Below are positions 36,303 to 40,139 of a DNA stretch of 40,139 nucleotides, piece by piece; position 1 is the stretch's first letter; each line of letters starts with the position of its first letter. The position numbers were made by a program, and so were the translations under genes. The notes under the pieces were generated by a model. It had not been told where the DNA came from. It saw only the letters and a list, made by a program, of their open reading frames with translations, and did no database searches. Origin of the DNA: a virus. The stretch is taken from the IMG/VR virus record IMGVR_UViG_3300025000_000039, positions 1 through 40,139 of that record; one strand, given 5' to 3'.

Positions 36303-37183
36303 TCTCCCCCTTCGATCTTGTCGTATTCGATCCCCTCGCGCGTCATGTACGCCCGGAGGTTGATCAGTTGTGATCTGGTTCCGCGGAACTCAAGGACGTA
36401 CCTGATTATCGGATCTTTGGGCAATTCCAGCGCCTCGGCCGCGACGGACGCAACTTTGTCGGCCCTCACCTCGGCCACGGTATCCACCCGCAACTCTGCG
36501 GCCTGCGCCTCAAGGTGTTCCGCGTGCTTCCGCGCTTCCCGGTCTTTGGCTTCCTGCGCTAGGCGTTCCCGGTTGGCCTTAAGCCGTTGAGCGAGGGCCA
36601 GGGCCGCGCCGATGTCCAGCGAGTCAAGGTAATTCGCCTTGATGCTCACCGCGTCGGCCGGGTCAATCCCGATGCCTTCTATGGTGGATATATCGGAGTA
36701 GACCTTCTGGGCCTTGGCCCGCAGTTCGTCCTCGACGTCGGACATTTTCGCGCCCTTGTTCAGCCATTTGGAATCGAACAGGCGATCCAGCGGAACGAGG
36801 TCGAAGCCTGTCGCGCTGAAAAAGCCCTCTATCTCCCGGCGCTTTTCGTTGCGCTGGGTTTCCTCGACGGCCTTGACGATCTCGTCAAGCTTGGTCGAAC
36901 CGATTTTCAGTTTTGACTTGATCCGTTCGGTGACGGCCTTGAATGCCTCGAACGGAGCCATCCATTCCCGCTCCCGCGTCAGCCGGTAATCGTTGACGCT
37001 GGAAATGAGCCCGTTGAATACGGCCCGGTCCTTTTTGGCCATGTCGGGATCATCGTAGTATACCTCTACCGAGAATTCCGCCATCCGCTCATCGATCTGT
37101 TTTTCGACCTCAAGAGCGTTTGTTACAAGCTCTCCCGGAGTCTGCACTACCTCAAGAGCAAAACTGCTAGCCTCTAACATCAT
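36299..37183 (-). CDS. DUF1351 protein (recombination module)
   Basis: A 294-residue, mostly coiled-coil protein (ALEVEKQIDERMAEFSVEVY, DRAVFNGLISSVNDYRLTRE, EREWMAPFEAFKAVTERIKS). This is the DUF1351 pattern, usually encoded next to ERF and SSB. Its C-terminal part (IIRYVLEFRGTRSQLINLRA) is a small folded domain. The second ATG (37180) is an alternative start. Confidence 0.85.
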   Translation of the reverse strand: MMLEASSFALEVVQTPGELVTNALEVEKQIDERMAEFSVEVYYDDPDMAKKDRAVFNGLISSVNDYRLTREREWMAPFEAFKAVTERIKSKLKIGSTKLDEIVKAVEETQRNEKRREIEGFFSATGFDLVPLDRLFDSKWLNKGAKMSDVEDELRAKAQKVYSDISTIEGIGIDPADAVSIKANYLDSLDIGAALALAQRLKANRERLAQEAKDREARKHAEHLEAQAAELRVDTVAEVRADKVASVAAEALELPKDPIIRYVLEFRGTRSQLINLRAYMTREGIEYDKIEGGE

Positions 37184-37448
37184 CTCCCCCTATCATCGCG
37201 CTGATTGTTGTCCTCTCCCCCGTCCGGTCTATGACGAGATGCGCCCTTGCGCGGTCCGTCCCGATGATCCCCCGCGCTCCGGCGAGGATGTCCGTGATTG
37301 CCCCGTCGATATCGGCAGACGTCGCACCCGGGCCGATCCGGCGGAAAGTCGATACGGCCACATGACGGCATCTCCCGTCGCTCAGGCAGTCGGGCGCGGT
37401 CACCGTAGTGATGTCGTCCAGCCCGCAAAGGCAGTCGGCGGCGCTCAT
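37167..37448 (-). CDS. Hypothetical protein with Cys-rich start
   Basis: A 93-residue protein (MSAADCLCGLDDITTVTAPD, CLSDGRCRHVAVSTFRRIGP). Cysteines at 6, 8, 21 and 27 could hold a metal ion. The C-terminal half is a small alpha/beta domain (DIDGAITDILAGARG, RAHLVIDRTGERTTI). ATGA overlap with the Ala-repeat gene. No family recognised. Confidence 0.65.
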   Translation of the reverse strand: MSAADCLCGLDDITTVTAPDCLSDGRCRHVAVSTFRRIGPGATSADIDGAITDILAGARGIIGTDRARAHLVIDRTGERTTISAMIGGDDVRG

Positions 37449-38104
37449 TTGCGGACCCACGCTTTTATCGCGGCTTCCACGTCATCCCATGCAATCATGG
37501 ACCGCAAAAGACCAGCCTGAAATACTCTGGCGGCGTTGGCGGCGTTGGCGTAGGCGGCGTAGGCGGCGGCGTAGGCGGCGGCGGCGTTGGCGGCGGCGTT
37601 GGAGGCGGCGGCGTTGGCGTTGGCGGCGGCGTTGGCGGCGGCGGCGTAGGCGGCGTAGGCGGCGGCGTTGGCGGCGGCGTTGGCGGCGGCGGCGTAGGCG
37701 GCGTAGGCGGCGGCGGCGTTGGCGGCGGCGTTGGCGGCGGCGGCGTTGGCGGCGTTGGCGGCGGCGGCGTTGGCGGCGGCGTTGGCGGCGGCGTTCAACT
37801 GATCCCTTGTCGCATTCCCAGCGCAATACCGTTCGGCCACTTCGACCGCCTCGCGGCTTCTGGAATCGGTAAGCAAGTCCCACACCTTGCGACCATCATG
37901 CAATGGAGTCTCCCTTACACACTTGCACGCGAAAGCCCGCAGCCTGTTTGCGTCAAAGTCTATTTTTTCAAGGCCCCAAAGCATCCAATCAGCCCGCTGG
38001 CATGTGTCCCATGCCTCCCGCATATCCTTTGTGTCGGCGGCCCACATAACGGCACCATGACACGCATTTGTTTTTTTCAGCAACGACATCCCGGCCTTGT
38101 TCAT
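37445..38104 (-). CDS. Imm5-like protein with Ala/Asn/Tyr repeats
   Basis: A 219-residue protein. The N-terminus (MNKAGMSLLKKTNACHGAVM, WDTCQRADWMLWGLEKIDFD, VEVAERYCAGNATRDQLNAA) matches from memory an Imm5-like 'putative immunity protein' family seen in phages. Residues 104-192 are an extended repeat of Ala with Asn and Tyr every three to four residues. The end (SMIAWDDVEAAIKAWVRK) is a normal helix. Function unknown; copy number of the repeat may vary. Confidence 0.7.
   Translation of the reverse strand: MNKAGMSLLKKTNACHGAVMWAADTKDMREAWDTCQRADWMLWGLEKIDFDANRLRAFACKCVRETPLHDGRKVWDLLTDSRSREAVEVAERYCAGNATRDQLNAAANAAANAAAANAANAAAANAAANAAAAYAAYAAAANAAANAAAYAAYAAAANAAANANAAASNAAANAAAAYAAAYAAYANAANAARVFQAGLLRSMIAWDDVEAAIKAWVRK
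37528..37796. repeat. Low-complexity GCC/GGC trinucleotide repeat block
   Basis: About 270 bases of GGC repeats broken by GTT or GTA every 6 to 12 bases on the plus strand, coding Ala with Asn or Tyr on the minus strand. The long plus-strand and alternative-frame open frames over it, all Arg/Trp-rich, are by-products of the repeat. Confidence 0.85.
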
Positions 38105-38280
38105 GCTTTCCCCTTGTTTGCGTCCAGCTCCCTGAGCGCCTTTTCGTTGTCCTCCTTAGGGCACCTGCGCCCCTGCTCCCACTCCTCGACCGTGCGCCGG
38201 GATACCCCCAGCGCGACGGCAAGCACGGCCTGCGAAACGCAAAGGGCCTCGCGGATACGTTTGACCTCGGGTCCATCCAT
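38101..38280 (-). CDS. XRE-family helix-turn-helix regulator
   Basis: A 59-residue protein (MDGPEVKRIREALCVSQAVL, AVALGVSRRTVEEWEQGRRC) that is a single XRE DNA-binding domain; the recognition helix is VSRRTVEEWEQG. GGAGG lies five bases before the ATG at 38280. Its own promoter (38300-38329) has two GCCGGACG repeats in the spacer, so it may regulate itself. It is a candidate early regulator. Confidence 0.85.
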   Translation of the reverse strand: MDGPEVKRIREALCVSQAVLAVALGVSRRTVEEWEQGRRCPKEDNEKALRELDANKGKA

Positions 38281-38299
38281 AAGTACCTCCATCGCCTGT

Positions 38300-38329
38300 A
38301 TTATACGTCCGGCCGTCCGGCTTTGTCAA
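38300..38329 (-). promoter_or_regulatory. Promoter of the XRE gene with repeated operator-like spacer
   Basis: TTGACA (38324-38329), 18 bases, TATAAT (38300-38305), both perfect. The spacer on the minus strand is AA followed by GCCGGACG twice, a likely binding site for the XRE protein. Confidence 0.8.
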
Positions 38330-38341
38330 GCGGGATTTTGG

Positions 38342-38563
38342 CTAGAAAAGCTCACCTTGAATAAAAACATCGCGCCAACTGCACTTGACGGCGCCCGGAT
38401 AGCAGATCGGGCAGACTGAGTAGAACATAGTAAAATCCCAAGATTGGCGATTGAGCGTTGGCTCGCAAAAAACGAATCCGCCGAATGCTCGATGCAGTAC
38501 GCCGCCGATGACGACAGGACCATAAGAGGCGACACGCAATCCGTTACGATCTTCGTAGATCAT
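38342..38563 (-). CDS. 73-residue hypothetical protein
   Basis: A protein (MIYEDRNGLRVASYGPVVIG, CEPTLNRQSWDFTMFYSVCP, ICYPGAVKCSWRDV) with a late CPICYPG knuckle and further cysteines. It resembles the small metal-binding proteins of the early region. The ribosome binding site is weak (GGAA). It ends just before the promoter of the XRE gene. Confidence 0.55.
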   Translation of the reverse strand: MIYEDRNGLRVASYGPVVIGGVLHRAFGGFVFCEPTLNRQSWDFTMFYSVCPICYPGAVKCSWRDVFIQGELF

Positions 38564-38588
38564 TTCCGTGACGACGCCCCGACCTCAA

Positions 38589-38954
38589 TCACCATCTCCC
38601 CCCGCCATACGTCCCCAGACGATGCGTGCAAAGCCCCGCCAGCAACGACGGCTTGAGCGGCTTCCCGGCGGGCTCCTCCAGCGTCTCAGCGACAAACTTC
38701 GGGGCGGGGTCCGCGATCATGCGCAAGGGCTCGGACAGGGCGAACCGGTGGCCGCATGAGTCGAAATACACGGCGCCCTTTTTGTAGGCCCGCGCCTTGG
38801 CACTGCGGACGACCACGGGATTGATGCCGATGGCCGTCGCCGCGGCGGTCAGCGATTCGTAGCGGACGAAGCCTCCGTCGTCCAGCAATACCCATACCGG
38901 GATGGACCGCGAGCACACGCCCTGCCCCTGCTTGCTTTTCCGCGTGCGCTTCAT
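38589..38954 (-). CDS. NUMOD1-like DNA-binding protein
   Basis: A 121-residue protein. LLDDGGFVRYESLTAAATAI, GINPVVVRSAKARAYKKGAV is the pattern of NUMOD1 or similar helix-turn-helix modules found next to homing nucleases, here without a nuclease. The rest (CGHRFALSEPLRMIADPAPK) is of unknown function. The ATG overlaps the upstream stop (ATGA). Confidence 0.6.
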   Translation of the reverse strand: MKRTRKSKQGQGVCSRSIPVWVLLDDGGFVRYESLTAAATAIGINPVVVRSAKARAYKKGAVYFDSCGHRFALSEPLRMIADPAPKFVAETLEEPAGKPLKPSLLAGLCTHRLGTYGGGRW

Positions 38955-39151
38955 CTCGCACGCTCGATCAGCTCATCCAGCTTGGTCCCGTCATGGACTA
39001 CGGCCTCAAGGGCGAGCGCCTGCTTGACGGCTATCTCGTATTCCCGCGCCATGTCCAGCGCCGCAACAACGAGGGGAGACGATTCGCCGTGGTCGGTCGC
39101 CTCATGGCAAAGGGTTCGGACGCGGGAGATGAGGGCGGCGGAATAGGTCAT
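38951..39151 (-). CDS. 66-residue helical hypothetical protein
   Basis: A short helical protein (MTYSAALISRVRTLCHEATD, ALDMAREYEIAVKQALALEA). GAGG precedes the ATG. ATGA overlap with the next gene. No family recognised. Confidence 0.6.
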   Translation of the reverse strand: MTYSAALISRVRTLCHEATDHGESSPLVVAALDMAREYEIAVKQALALEAVVHDGTKLDELIERAR

Positions 39152-39154
39152 GGT

Positions 39155-39391
39155 TTACCTCGCTTTGGTGATTCTGTTTGCCTTAAGCAACTCATAAGGC
39201 GATTCATCGCAATCCTTTTGCCATTCTCTCCATTTGTAAAAATCTTTGGAGCGAACCGCCTTGACTTTCGCTTCTATCGCGCCTCTTGCCTCTACTTCGG
39301 TGTGATTACAAAAATATTCCCTCGGTCCTGACCCATCGTCCAATATAGGTACCTTTATCCACATTTCAGGACTGACCACGCTATAACGCAT
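39155..39391 (-). CDS. Hypothetical protein
   Basis: A 78-residue protein (MRYSVVSPEMWIKVPILDDG, GPREYFCNHTEVEARGAIEA, ending KANRITKAR). The ATG at 39391 is preceded by GGAGG at seven bases; it lies inside the end of the transglycosylase gene by eleven bases. No family recognised. Confidence 0.65.
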   Translation of the reverse strand: MRYSVVSPEMWIKVPILDDGSGPREYFCNHTEVEARGAIEAKVKAVRSKDFYKWREWQKDCDESPYELLKANRITKAR

Positions 39392-39833
39392 TAATGATCC
39401 TCCTTGCATAAGCTCTCGTCGATTCGGGGGCGTTTCGTACCCGCCCGCAGTTGTAGAAAAGTAGCGCCTGGAACCAGTTGCCGTAGCGGTCATGGAGTTC
39501 AGACAGGTATCCAAGCCCCACAGTCGCATTGTGCCGCGGGTCGTCGATGTCGAAGATTGCGGGATCTCCCGGCCAGTGGTTCTCCAGCAGGTAGGCTAGA
39601 TTGTCCGGTCGCGTGTAGATCTGGACGAGGCCGCGACTGCAATACCCCTCTGCCGTCGGGCGGCTCCGCGCTGTTGCATCCCCTCCCGACTCCTCCATCA
39701 CCAGCGCCCGCGTGACCGACCGCGGAACGCCGTGCGCATAGCCTATATCAAGCACTGCGGCGAAGGTCGCGTCATCGATGGGCGCGGCGGACAGAGCGGA
39801 TGCGAGGAGGAGGAGCGGGAGGAAACGGGTCAT
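39381..39833 (-). CDS. Secreted lytic transglycosylase (SLT-like)
   Basis: A 150-residue protein with a cleavable signal peptide (MTRFLPLLLLASALSAAP). The SLT core is visible: LVMEESGGDATA with the catalytic Glu, SRGLVQIYTRP, and NWFQALLFYNCGRVRN. It cuts glycan strands of peptidoglycan and acts in the periplasm. It is encoded away from the main lysis cassette (3665-5045), so it may act in lysis or at DNA entry. The ATG overlaps the upstream TGA. Confidence 0.85.
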   Translation of the reverse strand: MTRFLPLLLLASALSAAPIDDATFAAVLDIGYAHGVPRSVTRALVMEESGGDATARSRPTAEGYCSRGLVQIYTRPDNLAYLLENHWPGDPAIFDIDDPRHNATVGLGYLSELHDRYGNWFQALLFYNCGRVRNAPESTRAYARRIINAL

Positions 39834-40135
39834 TCTGCCCTTCTCTCCATTGTCTCTTCTTCATCGATCACATACCCAGCTCCGTGAATCCAAAGCCATG
39901 CGGTATATTCGTCTTCCTGCTTCCATGAGAGACCAGCCTCGCGGTCTATTTTTAGTTCCGCCTTGAACGCCGCGCGTGTCCTGCTGATCCAATTTACGTA
40001 CTCATAAAAACACCCCTCGGGCTGAACGTGTATCCATGATAGAAAACGCTCGCTTTTATCCCGATGCTGGCTTATCAACTGCTCGCGTTGCGTCTGCGGG
40101 GATGGAGTATCTCTAAAAAGGTCAGCCTGAATCAT
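39830..40135 (-). CDS. Hypothetical protein (complete copy across the junction)
   Basis: A 101-residue charged, Trp-rich protein (MIQADLFRDTPSPQTQREQL, RFLSWIHVQPEGCFYEYVNW, AAFKAELKIDREAGLSWKQE). It is the gene whose first part appears again at 1-123. No family is recognised; a small winged-helix-like fold is possible from the helix pattern. ATGA overlaps at both ends. Confidence 0.7.
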   Translation of the reverse strand: MIQADLFRDTPSPQTQREQLISQHRDKSERFLSWIHVQPEGCFYEYVNWISRTRAAFKAELKIDREAGLSWKQEDEYTAWLWIHGAGYVIDEEETMERRAE

Positions 40136-40139
40136 TCCC
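40013..40139. repeat. Right copy of 127-bp terminal direct repeat
   Basis: Identical to bases 1-127; see the left copy. Confidence 0.95.

Noticed and set aside
37528-37796. Repeat block considered as CRISPR array or DGR variable region
   Set aside because: No fixed repeat-spacer length, and no reverse transcriptase or Cas gene anywhere in the window.
37408-37883. Arg/Trp- or Arg/Gln-repeat proteins on the plus strand and in another minus frame
   Set aside because: By-products of the GCC/GGC trinucleotide tract inside the Imm5-like gene.
38589-38954. Homing endonuclease
   Set aside because: Only a NUMOD1-like module is visible; there is no HNH or GIY-YIG domain in this protein.

Overview
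The window is one phage genome of about 40.0 kb. The first 127 bases recur exactly as the last 127 bases, so the contig closes into a circle of 40,012 bp; a repeat of exactly that length looks like an assembler overlap of a circular or circularly permuted genome rather than a biological terminal repeat. The gene set (small and large terminase, portal, Mu F-like head protein, scaffold, SU10-like capsid, connectors, tail terminator, tail tube, frameshifted tail chaperones, tape measure, spikes) is that of a tailed phage with a siphovirus-type non-contractile tail. Almost every gene is on the minus strand; only two small genes (3120-3590) are on the plus strand. Spanin-like genes and a lipobox protein point to a Gram-negative (diderm) host. 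The DUF261-type lysis gene, a family I know mainly from Borrelia and Treponema, suggests a spirochaete, but this is inference from memory. I see no integrase, ParA or excisionase, so a virulent or extrachromosomal life style is more likely than integration.

Layout on the minus strand, in the direction of transcription (right to left). (1) 40135-31409: short early genes, a transglycosylase, an XRE regulator with its own promoter (38300-38329), an Ala/Asn/Tyr-repeat protein, DUF1351, ERF annealing protein, SSB, a nucleotidyltransferase, an HNH protein, a Lar-like zinc protein and an ASCH protein. (2) 31376-26451: replication and accessory genes: a DUF6291 replication protein with internal DNA repeats (candidate origin), DnaB helicase, a radical SAM enzyme between two small proteins that share a motif, and a Lar/GIY-YIG fusion. 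This block is bounded on both sides by the same regulatory design: two tandem sigma70-like promoters followed at the start site by a 16-bp-stem terminator that sits directly in front of the next gene. (3) 25777-5042: packaging, head and tail genes, with two tRNA genes inside, a second pectate-lyase-like beta-helix protein next to the capsid, and a sugar-nucleotide/Rossmann-type protein inside the tail module. (4) 5045-3665: lysis cassette (XhlA-like, DUF261, holin, overlapping spanin-like genes). (5) 3000-3096: divergent control region with a leaderless gene on one side and two plus-strand genes on the other. (6) 2999-123: small genes including a VRR-NUC nuclease, a beta-sandwich lipoprotein, a tRNA-Thr and membrane micro-proteins, running across the contig junction into block 1.

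Genes are packed with ATGA, GTGA or TAATG overlaps at more than twenty junctions, so translation coupling is the rule. Where gaps exist they nearly all hold a promoter, a terminator-like hairpin or a tRNA. Several terminators lie so close to the next Shine-Dalgarno sequence that no promoter fits in between; expression of the downstream gene must come from read-through or regulated attenuation. No gene-free stretch is longer than about 250 bp.
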